A DNA stretch of 64,000 nucleotides. Source: Cryptomeria japonica (lineage: Eukaryota; Streptophyta; Pinopsida; Cupressales; Cupressaceae). Below are positions 10,216-22,200 of this stretch, one piece after another. The position numbers and the translations under genes are program-made. A model generated the notes under the pieces. That model was not told the origin of the DNA, ran no database searches, and saw nothing but the letters and a program-made list of their open reading frames with translations. The stretch spans positions 225,545,415-225,609,414 of the forward strand of contig NC_081410.1 in the NCBI RefSeq assembly GCF_030272615.1. The letters are read 5' to 3'. Within the stretch, counting starts at the first letter, position 1. Each line of letters begins with the position of its first letter.

Positions 10216-11905
10216 CGATTCCAGGTAGCTGATTATATTTGGCCAGGTTCTTGTTTCTTTATTAGTGAGGCTTCTAGGGCCTCAGGTGGGATTCTCACCA
10301 TATGGGATCTATATAAGGTTAACGGAAACTTCATGGGAAGTGATCCTAGTAGTCTCTCTAAAAGTTTTGATGTGGCTAAGTTTTCTTGGTGTTTAGTGAA
10401 TATTTATGCTCCCAACACTCATCACGATCGATTGGTGGTTTGGGAGGATTCAGGAATAAGATCCTGATGGCTCTTGATGATGTTTGGATGGTTGTGGGGG
10501 AATTTAATAACCCCCTATTTCCTTCAAAGAATCTAGGAGGATTGGATGATTACTCTACCAAAATGTTGGATTTGGTTGATTTCATTAATAGGATGGGTCT
10601 TCTGGACATTGACTTGTCTAGTCAATTTTTTACTTGATCCAACCATACGAAAGGAGATAACCTTATTTAAGTACACATGGATAGATTATTGGTCTCAAAT
10701 AATTGGGAGTTGCACTTAAACTCTTCCCTTAGGGCCCTTCCTAGAATAGTCTCTAATCATAATCCTCTCATTCTATATTGGGTGGACAATGTTGGTAAGG
10801 GGCTAGTTCCTTTTTTCTTTGAAATCATGTGGACCTCACACCTTGATTTTTGGGCTTGTATCCAAATTTGGTGGAATACCCTTGTACAAGTCTTAGGTAT
10901 GTTTCTGGTGGCTGAGCAACTCTACATTATTAAGCGAAAATTAAAAGGCTAGAATAAATTTACCTTTGGAAACATTTTTGCTAAGGAAAGGGAGGTTAAT
11001 TCCAAATTGGTTGTTATTCAAGCTCAAATTGCTAATGGGAATAGATCAGAGATTTTTCATAGGGAGGAGGAAAATTTGAGGATGGAATGGAAGGAGAATA
11101 TGAAAAGAAAGGAAATTTTCTGGAAATGGAAATCCAAGGTTCAATGGCTAAAAGAGGGGGATAGTAACTTTGCCTTCTTCCATAGGTCATCCATGAGACA
11201 TAGGAAGAGGAACTCTATTCATTCCTTAGTGGATAATGATAACCAAACTCTTATTCTTAATATAATGTTAGGGGATATGGATACTAGATATTTTTATAAT
11301 GCTTGCAAAGAGGAAACCACTTTTACCCCTCTACTTTGGAGGACCAATTGTTAGACTGTGTATTAAAGTCCATTACGTTGGCTAACAATGCACAATTGTT
11401 GACCCCACTTTTGATGGAAGAGTTTAAGATTGCTACCTTTTCTATGGGTGTTGTAAAAGCCCCAAGTCCAAATGGCTTCCCTTTGGAATATTTTCAATAA
11501 TTTTGGGACATTGTGGGGTTTGACATAACAATGGTTACAAGAGACTTCTTCCATACTGATAAGTGTTTTCAAAAATTGAATAATTCTTTTATTTCTCTAG
11601 TTCCTAAAGTCCATGAGCGGAAGTGCCTTTCAGATTTCAGACATATCATTCTCTATAACATTGTGTATAAGATATTTTCTAATATTTTGATCGACAAACT
11701 CAAGCCATTGCATAATAAATTTATCAGCTCCACTCAAAAGGGGTTTGTTCAAGAAAGACAAATTTTAGATGCTTCTATATCTACTCATGAGATTATTCAT
11801 TCAATGAATAGGTGTGGTTGTCCAGGGATGGTTCTAAAGCTTGATATCTGTAAGTCCTATGATAGAGTTAGATGGTATTTCCTCTTCAAGGTCCTAAGGA
11901 AACTA
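10216..11905 (+). pseudogene. LINE D endonuclease and RT N-terminal half
   Basis: Read across several frames. An apurinic-endonuclease-like part has 'ASRASGGILTIWD' (about 10268-10306), 'WCLVNIYAPN' (about 10390) and a 'GEFNNPLFP' piece (GDFN motif degraded, about 10497). It is followed by the conserved linker 'WLKEGDSNFAFFHRSSMRHRKRNSI' region (about 11145-11220) and RT block 'FISLVPKVHE...FRHIILYNIVYKI' (about 11590-11680), 'GFVQERQILDA' (11741) and 'KLDICKSYDRVRW' (11840). That last motif holds the first catalytic Asp region of RT (normally KLDM.KAYDRV.W). Stops and frameshifts are frequent. The segment ends exactly at the AACTA target site of element A. Confidence 0.85.
11901..11905. repeat. 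Target-site duplication of element A (left)
   Basis: AACTA here and again at 33543-33547 directly outside the two LTR ends of element A. Removing the element and one copy restores the LINE D reading frame across the site. Confidence 0.95.
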
Positions 11906-13124
11906 TGTTAGACAGTTCAGATAATTAGAAGAAAAATGAGAGGGGGGGGTTGAATCAGTTATCATAGATTACTGAAAGCATTAGCAATTAAAAATTTAAT
12001 ATCAGAACCCAAAATAATAATATTGGAATAACAGTTAATCCAATTAAGCATAAACAGTAATTATAGAATAAAATCCATCCACACAACACCAAGGTTTGTA
12101 CGTGGAAAACCTAGTAAAGGAAAAAACCATGGTGGGAAGCCTACCCACAGTCAGATAATAATTCTACAGTAAGTATGTGAATTACAATGAAGGGACCTGC
12201 ACTTTCTAGAAGCCAACAACCTAGAGCACACTGCTCATTACAAAAGGAGCCTCACTGACTACATATAAATCCAGACTACAATCCGGAGAAGTGTTGAACT
12301 ACAAAAGATAACATTTCCTATGCTAGAGTATAGTTCTGGTTAAGCTCAATACTGAAGGACTAAATCCTCTTACATAAACCCAATTCAATCTCCAATGATC
12401 GACCAACTCCTCTTCCTGAATGATATTACATTATTTGCACATTACATTCCTTGACCATTACCTCTTACATTAACCATGATGATCTACAATGAGATCTTAC
12501 ATCTATTTATACAAACCCTCGACCATAAACAATCAGGCCGACCACCAGATAATAAACTAATTACATAATTACAAAACATGTCGGCCTTAGACCAAACAAG
12601 TAATAGCAACACATAAGACATCTTGAAAATACATAAATAGGTCCTATCCACACGTTACATTAATGCCGGTCCATAACCTAGATCAACCGGGACCAAGTAT
12701 AGGTCCACACGCTTCAGCAATGATCTCCAAATGCCAAGTCTCAAACACGATCACCAACAACATCCTAAAACTCCACCAAAAGTTTCACCAACACCACTTA
12801 TGTAATTCATCAGAGATCTCCATCAAAATCTCTACCTATGAAACCCTCATCGGAACCATAAACCAATCTTCTAAGCAAGCATGATAGCATCCAATCACTA
12901 GACCAAAACCAACTGATCAAATAAGAGTATAATTATCATGAACAAGCAAATTGCATCACCAGATTATACTGAAGTCTATTGGATCATGTCAGATCCAAGT
13001 TAACCAGAAACCACTCAACCTACCGGGACTAGAAGGGTGTCGGTAAAGCATCCAAATAACTAGTGTTGACATCAATGACAAAACATCAATGCAACACATA
13101 ATCAATTCTACCAAATGGCCAACA
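11906..13124 (-). repeat. 3' LTR of element A
   Basis: 1219 bp, TG...CA bounded (plus strand TGTTAGACAG ... GGCCAACA). On the minus strand it starts TGTTGGCCATTTGG immediately after the polypurine tract AAAGGGGGAGAT (13125-13136). It contains the shared copia LTR phrase 'gtggaaaacctagtaaagg' / 'ccatggtgggaagcctaccc' near 12110-12150 and a decayed version of the U5 hairpin near 11930-11965. Confidence 0.95.
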
Positions 13125-13479
13125 ATCTCCCCCTTTGGCATTGATGGCAACACTAGATGTGAAAAACATCTAAGTACCAAGAAATGCCAAACAAGTCTCC
13201 CCCTGTGGAAGACAACCAACAATCATTTGCATATAGCTATGAATATCAATATCTCTCACCCTTTGAATAATCTCTCCCTTTGAAATTTTTACTTTTTCAC
13301 ATCACTATCTCTCCCCCTTTGACATCAATGCCAAAAATCTGATAGAAATATCAAAGCAAAAATATAAGCCTCTGAATCTCAAAGCTGACTACCCCCCCTG
13401 AGCAGTAGCATCCCACATCATTACCAGAATGAATAGTATCTTTGATAATGCATGTCAGACCGATGCAAAACCACATTAA
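13125..13479 (-). promoter_or_regulatory. Element A polypurine tract zone
   Basis: On the minus strand this 355-bp untranslated zone contains the functional-position tract AAAGGGGGAGAT next to the LTR. Several near copies lie upstream of it, seen on the plus strand as 'tctccccctgtgg' (13196), 'ctctccctttgaa' (13271), 'ctctccccctttgac' (13308) and 'taccccccctgagc' (13390). Each is linked to a 'catcaatgcc'-type phrase. The same multi-tract design is seen in family G. Confidence 0.7.
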
Positions 13480-14940
13480 TCAAGTCTCTACTGGAAGGGC
13501 AAAAACCCCCAATCTATCTCTCAGGTACTCAAATGATTCCTTGGATAAAGGTTTAGTGAAAATATTTGCAATCTGTTCTTTAGTGTTCACATAAACCAAT
13601 CTAACTTCATTTGCTTCTACCTTCTCCTTAAAAAAGTTATACTTGATAGATATGTGTTTTTTCTTAGAACGAAATACTAGATTCTTTGATATATCAATAG
13701 CAGAAGAGTTATCATAGTGAATAACTACTGGTGCATCACAATCCACCTTTATATCCTTCAACATTTTCTTCATCCATAAAAATTGTGTACTATTAGTAGC
13801 AGTAGCAACATACTCAACTTTAATAGTAGATAAAGAAGTTCATGATTGTTTCTTGCTGATCCATGAAACCAACTTCTTTCCAAGAAAGAAAGATCCATCA
13901 GAAGTACTTTTCTGGTCATCAACATCTTCAACCCAATCAACATTTATATATGCACATAAAGTAAAGTTATCATCCTTAGGATACCATAAGCCATATTCTG
14001 ATGTACCTTGCAAGTATCTAAAAATCCTTTTCACCGCCATCTCATGATTTTCTCTAGGATCACTCTAAAATATTGAAACAATACAAACAACATTCACAAT
14101 GTCAGGCCTAGTCTGAGTCAAATAAAGAAGACCTCCAATCATAGATTTGTATCTTGTAGGATTTACCAATGTAGAAACATATTTTCTTGTCAATTTCTCA
14201 CTTGTAAGCATAGGTGTACTTACCAGTTTAGAATCTCCCATACCAAATTTCTTCAACAATTCTTTAGCATATTTAGTTTGACAGATAAAAATGCCTTTGT
14301 CAATTTGAGTAATTTGCAAACCTAAGAAAAATTTCATCTCACCAATCATAGACATCTCAAATTCTTTCTCCATATTCTTAGAAAATTCTATGCATAATTT
14401 ATCTTCACCTCCAAAAATAATATCATCAACAATTACTTCAACAATTAGTATATCATCATCAGTGATTTTATAATATAAATTACTGTCAGCACTTCCCCTA
14501 GTAAAACCAAGATTCAAAATATATTTATCCAACTTTGCATACCAAGATCTAGGTTCTTGTTTCAATCCATATAAAGATTTCCTTAACCTACAAACCATAT
14601 ATGTATCATCTGATAGTGAAAAACCATCAGGTTGCTCAATATAAACTTCCTCATCAAGATCCCCATTAAAAAATGCACATTTAATATCCATCTGATAAAC
14701 CTTGTAGTTTATATAAGTAGGATAGGCAAGAAATAATCTTACAGCTTCAATCCTAGCTACCGGTGCAAAAGTCTCTCCATAATCAATTCCTTCCTTTTGA
14801 GAATATCCTTTACAAACCAATCTAGCCTTATTCCTTATAAATTTACCATCCTCATTCAATTTGTTCCTAAAAACCCATTTAGTTCCAATAACATTTTTAT
14901 TTTTAGGCTGGGGAACAAAAGTCCATGTGTTATTTTTTTC
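13480..14940 (-). pseudogene. Element A reverse transcriptase and RNase H
   Basis: On the minus strand: RT starts near 14940 ('[20 protein letters not shown]' region), with '[24 protein letters not shown]', '[14 protein letters not shown]' (first catalytic Asp), 'YIEQPDGF', '[12 protein letters not shown]' and '[10 protein letters not shown]' (the YVDD box as IVDD), then 'FFLGLQI' and 'TRPDI'. The connection leads to RNase H (14047-13480): 'RIFRYLQGTSEYGLWY', 'DVDWVEDVDDQKSTSDG', 'EYVA', 'HYDNSSAIDISKN', 'YVNTKEQIANIFTKPL' and the terminal 'LPVET'. There are only a few stops (for example near 14064 and 13840), so this copy is moderately preserved. It would convert element RNA to cDNA in virus-like particles if intact. 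Confidence 0.95.
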
Positions 14941-15156
14941 AATCTAATCTAATTCTTCTTCCATAGCTTTTAACCAAAATTCATCTTTCCATGCCTCAAT
15001 TACTGATACCAGTTCAACTTGTGAAATTAAAAATACCTCATTAGTTGCCAATCTTCTTCTTGTCATCACTCCATTTCTCTTATCCCCAATGATTTGATAT
15101 TCAGAATGATTCGGTCTCACATACCTAGGAGTCTTCTAACTCTCTATTCATCTTCC

Positions 15157-16250
15157 CTATTCTTCAGTTACTATAGAATTCTCTGATGTTGATGCAATAA
15201 CTAGTTCAACTCTTTGTTCTAGTAAAGGTACTACCAGTTCAGATATAATCATTTCTACTACTAGTTCATTTTCATAAACCCTGATTTGACTTTTGTTTAA
15301 CTCATCTACTTTGACATTAGCACTCTCCACAATTCTCTGCAATCTCTTGTTATAACATCTATATGTTTTGCTTTCATTAGAATAACCAAGAAATGTGCCT
15401 TCATCACATCTAGGATCAAACTTCCCAATAGTATCATCTCTCCTGATATAACATTTACTACCAAAAATTATGAAATACTTAATTGTAGGTGTATTGCCAA
15501 ACCATAATTCATAAGGTGTCTTACCAATTTCTCCTTTGATATGTACTATGTTGAATGTCTAAACTATTGTACTCACTGCTTCTCTCCAATAGATATGAGG
15601 TAAATTAGCTTCCATAATCATTGTTCTAGTAGCATCCAAGATAATTCTATTTTTCCTTTCCACAACTCCATTCTGTTGAGGTGTCTGGGGAGCAGAAAAT
15701 TATCTTCTTATGTCATGCTTGTCGCAAAAGTTATTAAACTCATCGGATGTGAATTCTCCACCATGATCTGATCTCAAACATTTAATCTTCAATCCTATCT
15801 CAATTTTCACTTTATCCTTAAAGAATTTAAACTTTTCAAATGCTTCAAATTTTTCTCTCAAAAAAGTAACCCATGTCATTCTAGAATAATCATCAATGAT
15901 TAGCATGAAATATCTATCACCATGAAAACTTTTAACTCTAGTAGGGCCACACAAATCGGTATGAATAAGATCAAGAACATCATTTGATTTATCTTCTATA
16001 CTCCTAAAAGAGGTTCTAACATGTTTACCCATTTTACATTCTTTACATACCGGATTATAGAACTTCATAATCTTAGGTATATCTCTAACAGCCTTAGTTG
16101 AACTGATCTTCACAATGCAATCAAAATTCACATGACATGGCCTTTTATGTCATAGCCAACTCTCATCAATATGTGTAATCAAACATGTCTTCTCACCAAA
16201 GTTTAAATCAAAATATTACCTTTTGTCTGTGTACCAGTTGCAATCTCCAA
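15157..16250 (-). pseudogene. Element A integrase
   Basis: The minus-strand frame has the pre-integrase zinc part ('VCKECKMGKH', about 16050), the integrase core with 'DLIHTDLCGP', 'DDYSRMTWV' (first Asp) and 'LRSDHGGEFTS' (second Asp). After a stop come 'PQQNGVVERKNR' (catalytic Glu, about 15650), 'YWREAVST', 'TPYELWFG' and 'FGSKCYIRRDD', and the C-terminal linker 'FDPRCDEGTFLGYSNESKTYRCYN' region down to about 15340. The D, D and E residues are all present. Stops at about 15700, 15560 and 15157 break the frame. Integrase inserts the cDNA and makes the 5-bp duplications seen around A. Confidence 0.9.
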
Positions 16251-16289
16251 GCTAGATCTGTTAATGATTTTGCATTTTCCATCCTTGAA

Positions 16290-17315
16290 CTATAATTGAA
16301 ATCTCTTATCTACCAATTGTCCTACACTCATTAGATTATGCTTCAAACCTTCATCATAATAAACATTGTTAGTATTGTTCTTACCTTCCAATGATATAGT
16401 TCCTTTTCCTTTGATCATACATGCCTTGTCATCTCCAAATCTAACTAGTCCACCATCAAATTCTTGCAAAGACAGAAACTTCCCTTTATCTCCAGTCATA
16501 TGATGTGAACAACCACTATCAATTACCCATTCATCCTTGTCCTCAATTTTAGCAGCAAGTGCCTTCTCTTCAGGTACATTCTCTTCCAGTGTCGGATCAT
16601 ATTCCTTGATATCCAAGAACACCCATTCCTTCCCATTGTTGGATCCACTAGCAGAGTCTTCTATCGATTCATCATCTGAATCAATAATGCCTTCCTCATC
16701 CGCTATGTAGAATGATTTGTCTCTATTTTTCTTGAATTTATACTTGTTCTGATATCTAGGGTTAGGCTTAAATGATCTTTTAACTCTTTCTTCAAATCTT
16801 GAATTCTTTCGAGACATCTAGATGCAAAATGACCAATCTTATTACATGCAAAACATTTAAAAGGTGCTTTTCCTTCATACTTACTTCCTACCAGTCCTTT
16901 CAGTACTCTTCTAGCAAACAGTGATTCAAGTTGCTCAAACTCATCATCTTTGCTCTTCATATTTTCTAATTATTTTTTATATAAAGTTTTCTAGTCTTGC
17001 TTAGTGGTTGTAGATGTAGATGCATGAAAAGCAGGTTAAGTCTTCATAGCTCTAGAAGGTCCAAATTCCTCAAGTTCAAAAGTAGATAGTTTCCCAACCA
17101 AGGTATCTTTGTTGATAGATGTATTATTCATTGTTCTCAACCCATTAATAGAAGTAGCCTTCATTTTGTAAGCCAATGGTAGGGCTCTCAGGAATTTAAA
17201 AACAATTTCATCTTCGCTCAGAGTTCCACCACAACATTGAATTCCCATAACAATCTCATTTACAATTTCCATGAATGCAGTATTCCTTTCATCTTCTTCC
17301 ATCTTCAGGTTTTCA
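16290..17315 (-). pseudogene. Element A gag (3' part), zinc knuckle and protease
   Basis: Minus strand: a gag segment of the UBN2 type (17315-17036; '...ERNTAFMEIVNEIV', 'FLRALPLAYKMKATSI', 'LSTFELEEF'), then an intact CCHC zinc knuckle 'CFACNKIGHFASRC' near 16850. The aspartic protease active site 'WVIDSGCSHHMTGD' is near 16510, followed by 'GLKHNLMSVGQL'. Protease Asp-Ser-Gly is intact here, in contrast to element B. A frameshift separates the knuckle frame (16960-16703) from the protease frame (16817-16290). The gag N-terminus lies on the other side of the element B insertion at 31884-32266. Confidence 0.93.
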
Positions 17316-17320
17316 TATCT
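17316..17320. repeat. Target-site duplication of element B (left)
   Basis: TATCT here and at 31879-31883, directly outside the LTR ends of element B. It falls within gag of element A: the codons for R-Y-D/E-N are split between the two sides. Confidence 0.95.
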
Positions 17321-17386
17321 TGTTGGCATTATGTGAACCGGTATGTGGACATAATGAGATTGTATGTTGTCATTGATGTCAATATG
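17321..17386 (+). repeat. Element B 5' LTR, first fragment
   Basis: TGTTGGCATTATGTGAACC through '...cattgatgtcaatatg', matching the beginning of the B-family solo LTR at 41237. It breaks off at 17386 where the T-run (LINE C tail) starts and continues at about 25002. Confidence 0.92.
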
Positions 17387-17635
17387 TTTTTTATTAATGA
17401 AAAAGCAGGTTTTGAAGGGGCCCCGAAACCCTTTACAAGCAAGACTTAAACAACAAAGCCATGAGAAACAGAGAGGAACAGAACCAAAAAGAAAAAACAA
17501 TGGAAAACCGAAGAAAACCCACAAAAGCCCCAAAAAGCTAGTAGGCCTTCCAAGAATCAAATTTTTTCCAGGGCTTTAGCCAAGGTGTTGCTAATTTCTT
17601 GCAGCTCTTTGATGTTGTCTTTGAAGTTGGGTGGA
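17387..17635 (-). other. LINE C 3' UTR and tail
   Basis: About 250 bp between the end of ORF3 and the A-rich tail. It reads on the minus strand through T/G-rich sequence of the kind usual at plant LINE 3' ends, then AAAAAAC joined directly to LTR sequence of element B. Confidence 0.7.
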
Positions 17636-19091
17636 TCCTTAGCAGCAACAACCACAACTTTCTTGATACTGGCCCTGGTTCTCTTCGCAGTCCCGCCCAC
17701 CAGGGTAGCATCACCACTTCCAGTCTAGATGGTCTCCTCCTCTAGGTCAAGATCCACAACTGGTTTAGGGGTATGGTCAAAGACCTTGGCAATGTCCTCC
17801 AGGTTTTTGGTGATAGCAGAGAGGATACTTGGGATAATTCCCATCAGATTTTTCATCGCTTCTTTTCCCTCTTCCAACAATTTTACCTTGTTCTCCATTT
17901 CCTGCTTCCAATTAATATGCTCTCTGTTTTCATCTCCTTCTTTTTATCCGAATTTATCTATTTCTTTTCCAAGTTTTTCATGGTTTCGTAGGTCCGTCTG
18001 TCGAAATCCATTCTGGCCTCCGAGAGCTTCTTGAGATTATCCAAGATAAGCCCCTCACCAGTACTTTCCTTGTCCTTGCTATCCATGTCCTCAGTCGGGT
18101 CCTTCTCAGAGTCTTTATTTATTTTCTTCTCAGAATTAACTTTGGTTTCCTCATTATCCTTGGGAGCCATTTCTTCCATCAGATAGCTATTGTCCTTACT
18201 AGGGTGATCGCTTAGAATAGGGCTATCTTGACGAGGCTCAAAATCTCCACTTTCTTCCTCATTGCCCAGCTCCTCTTCTTTCCAGTTGTCTTCACCGTTA
18301 GATTCGTCCGTCTCCATACCACTGCTTTCCTTGACAATGTCCTCTGTTTCCAACCCAGGGGCACTTTTTCTTTTCTTGCTAGAAGATGCCTTCTCCTTGC
18401 TAGTTTCTCCCTCTTCCATCTTTCTCTTACCCGAGGAAGCGGAAATCCGCTTATTTTCCTGTAGAGCAAGGGTTTTGCAATGCTCATAGATGAGCAGCAG
18501 GAGCCCGTAGTGGAGAATCGGGCTAGAAAGGTTAGTCCTGTGTTTGTTGAGGCACATGGAAAGGGACCGAAAAAGGTAGTAGGGCAGAGACACCTTTTTG
18601 TCATGTCTGAAATGGTTTAAGAGAACAAAGTGGTAGGTGTGGGCCCTGGAGAAACGGCCTTCAATCGTGATATACTCCATGATTGCGTTCAGGACCCAGC
18701 CCCACAACTTCTTGATGTTTGCAGCTTCGTAGTAGCCCCCGGTAGCCTTGCCTATTTTAGCCCGCTCTTTCTCTTTCCACGAGAGCAGGTTAACCACATT
18801 GTTGGAGACCTTGAGGTCTTGAAAGAAGTTAAGCCTAGTGTGGGGCATTCTAGTCACAATTGAAATAAGCCCAGCGTCTAGCTTAAATTTAACTCCATAA
18901 AGTTTAAAAGAGCCATTAGACCAGTTTTTAGAAATCTTGGAAATGGCTAAGTTAACCCTACCTTTGTCATAGTCCTCAAGCTTTTCCATGAAGCTGGTAA
19001 GAGAGACCTTCTCCAGTTTCACCCAAACTTTTGGCATTTCTTTCCAGGTCGACGTGTTGTCAGGTTCTTCGCGTCTTAGGTCTCCTCCCAT
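17636..19091 (-). pseudogene. LINE C ORF3, downstream ORF with charged tail and coiled coil
   Basis: The Met at 19091 begins a frame of 377 codons (to 17958), with a frame-shifted continuation to about 17640. It lies 178 nt after the RNase H frame. Residues 1-190 look globular, with 'FMEKLEDYDKG', 'WGWVLNAIMEYITIEGRFSRAHTYHFVLLNHF' region and 'VSLPYYLFRSL'. Residues 215-340 are Lys/Glu/Ser-rich and include a possible nuclear signal 'ASSSKKRKS'. The C-terminus is heptad-like ('DNLKKLSEARMDFDRRTYE', then 'MENKVKLLEEGKEAMKNL' in the shifted frame). LINE D has a homologue with an aligned start. The globular part loosely resembles the putative plant transposon protein domain (PF20167 type). That is a weak inference. 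A role in RNP assembly or nuclear access is conceivable, but nothing in the sequence proves it. Confidence 0.8.
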
Positions 19092-19269
19092 TTCTGGTTG
19101 CAGGCTATCTTCTCTGTTTCTCTACAAATTGAGACCTTCTTTCCTAATGCTGCTTAAGTTTTCACACTGAGTAACCCACAAAGCGTGTAGTGATTTATTG
19201 GAGATAGTAGGAGATCTACTGCAATGCCAGGTGATGATGACCTTTCTAGCAAGGCGTAAATGATTCTTT

Positions 19270-22200
19270 TTACTTGTCATGATTTAATTGTCCTTCTCTC
19301 CCCATATAATGGTCCTTTCTGAGGATCTCTTTAATATCTAAATTGAGGTCATCCTCATGCCAAATCATTTGAGAGTCAGAGTTAACTCTAGTATTCACTA
19401 AACAGTCAACAACATTGTTTTTCTCTCTGAAGGCATGTTGTATAATAATTTCTTTGAAACTGGTGATGATCTCTCTAGCTTTCATGGTGATATTCTCAAT
19501 AGACCAAGAGGGCTCCAATTCCCCCTTTAAGCACTTAATAATATTAAGTGAATCCACCTCAAGCCAAATTTTATCATAATTAAGCTTTTTGGCTATAATT
19601 AAGGTATTCAAGGCAGCAGAGGCTTCAGCAAAATGGCTAGTTTGATTCCCCAGAGGACCAGCCACCGCCTTAAGACAACTTCCAGCAAAATTCCTGACAA
19701 TGCCCCCATATCCAGCTTTACCCAGATTCCCTTTAGAAGCCCCATCGAAGTTAGCCTTAATCCATCCCTACGGGAGAAAACACCAGACAAGACCTTCTTT
19801 GCCTTTCTCCTTGCTAGTAGTAGTAGTAGAAAGGTTCCACCTGTCTTTGAAATCATCTTTAGCAGCAAGTCCCTGATCAGTACAATAGAGGCATTCAAAA
19901 ATACTCCTAAAGATTTTATCTGCAACCACTTCAGGAATAGCCCTTTTATCTCTGAAAATTCTGTTGTTGTGCTCTTTCCATATATTCCAAATAACAATCA
20001 GCAGAGTAAGTCTCCAGGTCTCCACAATTTTAGGATTAGAGTTAGGACAATGCCATTGAAGCCAAGTGTCACCAAGAGAGTTCAGGAAGACCCAGCTTAG
20101 GTTCCACCTGGAAAGGATGATTTTCCAGATATCCTAGCTAAAAGAGCATTGATTGAGAATATGGCAAGTTGTCTCTTCTTCCCTGCAACAAAGAGAACAC
20201 CTAGTAGGAAAAATAATGCCTCTTTTATGAATATTATCCAGGGTTAATATCTTATTTTGGATAAAAATCCAAAAGAAGATGTTGACTTTGGGAACTAATT
20301 TCTTATTCCAAACTTTAGCCCAGATGGGAATATCTTCCACTAGGACATTGTGAATAGATATAGCAGAGGAAATAGAGTATTTCCCATCCAGAGTTTCCCC
20401 CCATATCAGTATGTCATCTTTGTTGTCTCTAGGGATTTTAGTAGAGAGAGCAATCTGAAGGAACTTGAGATCCGGACACTGTTGGCTAAAGTCAATCCAG
20501 TCCTCATTTCTCCAATAATCTCTTACCATTTCACCATACCTACATTTGAAACTGTCTTTCCAATCTTTGAGGATAGGAATTTCCTCCAGAGGTTTATCCA
20601 GGATCCATCTATCTTCCCAAAATCTTATTTCCCTCCCATCCCCAAGGTTCCAGGTTTTGCTAGCAGCAGCCCAGCTTTTAGCAGATTGCACGACATTCCA
20701 AATGGCAGATCCATCAACAAAGAAAGAGTTGTCAAAGAATTCTTCCTCAGAAGGTTTCATATAGAGATATTTATTTTTCCAAATAGAGTTCCATTCTCTT
20801 TCCTCCCCTTTGAATCTACATATTTTCTTGGCTAATAAAGCTTTATTCATAGAACCAATGTTCCTTAAGCCCAGCCCACCTGAGGCCTTAGGGGAACAAA
20901 TGTTATTCTAGGTAATAAGGGGGATTCTATTTTTAACTTCCACACCCGACCAGAGGAACTTTTTTTGGATTCTTTCAATAGCTTCTGCAAACTTTGAGGG
21001 GATTTTGAACAAGCTAAGAGCATACATAGGAAGATTTTGGAGAGTGGCTTTGAGCAGAGTGACTTTACCAGCTTGACTAAGGACAACCCCTTTCCAGCCA
21101 GTGAGTTTCAAGTTAAGTTTGTCTATTAACTTATTCCAGAAGGAATGCTCGGGCTTGAGACATAGAGGAAGCCCCAAATAGGTAGAAGGAAACTCAGATA
21201 TCTTGCATCCAAGAATCCTACCAATCCTTATTTGCCTTTGGGTCGGGGTGTTGATGAAAAATAGAGAGCTTTTATCCCAGTTGATTTTTTGACCAGAGGC
21301 AGATTCATAGGTATTCAGAATAATCTTCATATTTTTGGCTTCCAAGATGGTGGCTTCCCCCATGGTGATAGAGTCATCAACGAATTGTTCATGGGAGCAG
21401 AAAACATTGGATGAAGAAGGTTTCAGACCCTTAAAATTTCCTTCTTCCACATTTTTAAGGATGAATCTACCCAGGCATTCAACAAGAATGGTGAATAGGA
21501 TAGGGGAGATGGGGTCTCCCTATCTGAAACCTCTGGAGCTTTTGAAGAAACTAGACGGGGAGCCATTAACAATAACAACAGAGGAGGAAGTTTCCATGAG
21601 TTGAGAACAAAGCTGGGTAAGTTTGTCACCAAAACCAAACAATTTCATGATCCTAAGGTGAAACTATCAGTTCACTCTATCAAAAGCTTTAGCCATGTCT
21701 AACTTAAGGAAGAATCCCTGGTTATTTGCCACTTTCAGGGAGTGGATATTTTCATGAACAGAGATAATAGAGTCCAAAATCTGTCTTTCGGGGACAAAGC
21801 CGTTCTGTTGGACAGAGATAATCCTTGGGAGAACATCCAGCAACCTAGAAGTCAAAACCTTGGAAAGGATCTTGTAGACAGAGTTACACAAACTGATGGG
21901 TCTAAACTTGTTAAGAGAATTAGCTCCACGGTTCTTTGGGATTAGGACAATGAAAGTGGCATTCAGTTCCTTAAGAAATCTTTTGGAGCCAAAGAATTCC
22001 TTAACACCATTGCATATGTCAGCCTCCACAATGTGCCAGAAGTTTTGGAAGAAAAACATGGGGAAGCCATCTGGACTAGGGGATTTATCACCCTGAAAGG
22101 AGAACACCGCCTTTCTGATTTCTGGATTAGAAGGAATATGGGATAAGAGGCGATTGTCAGCTTTCGACAGGATAGAAGGGATAGCTTGTAAAAGGGTATT

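Noticed and set aside
20350-20835. 161-codon plus-strand frame inside LINE C, and similar antisense frames at 17729, 19633 and 24561
   Set aside because: They are antisense to well-supported ORF1, ORF2 and ORF3 coding frames and carry no motifs.
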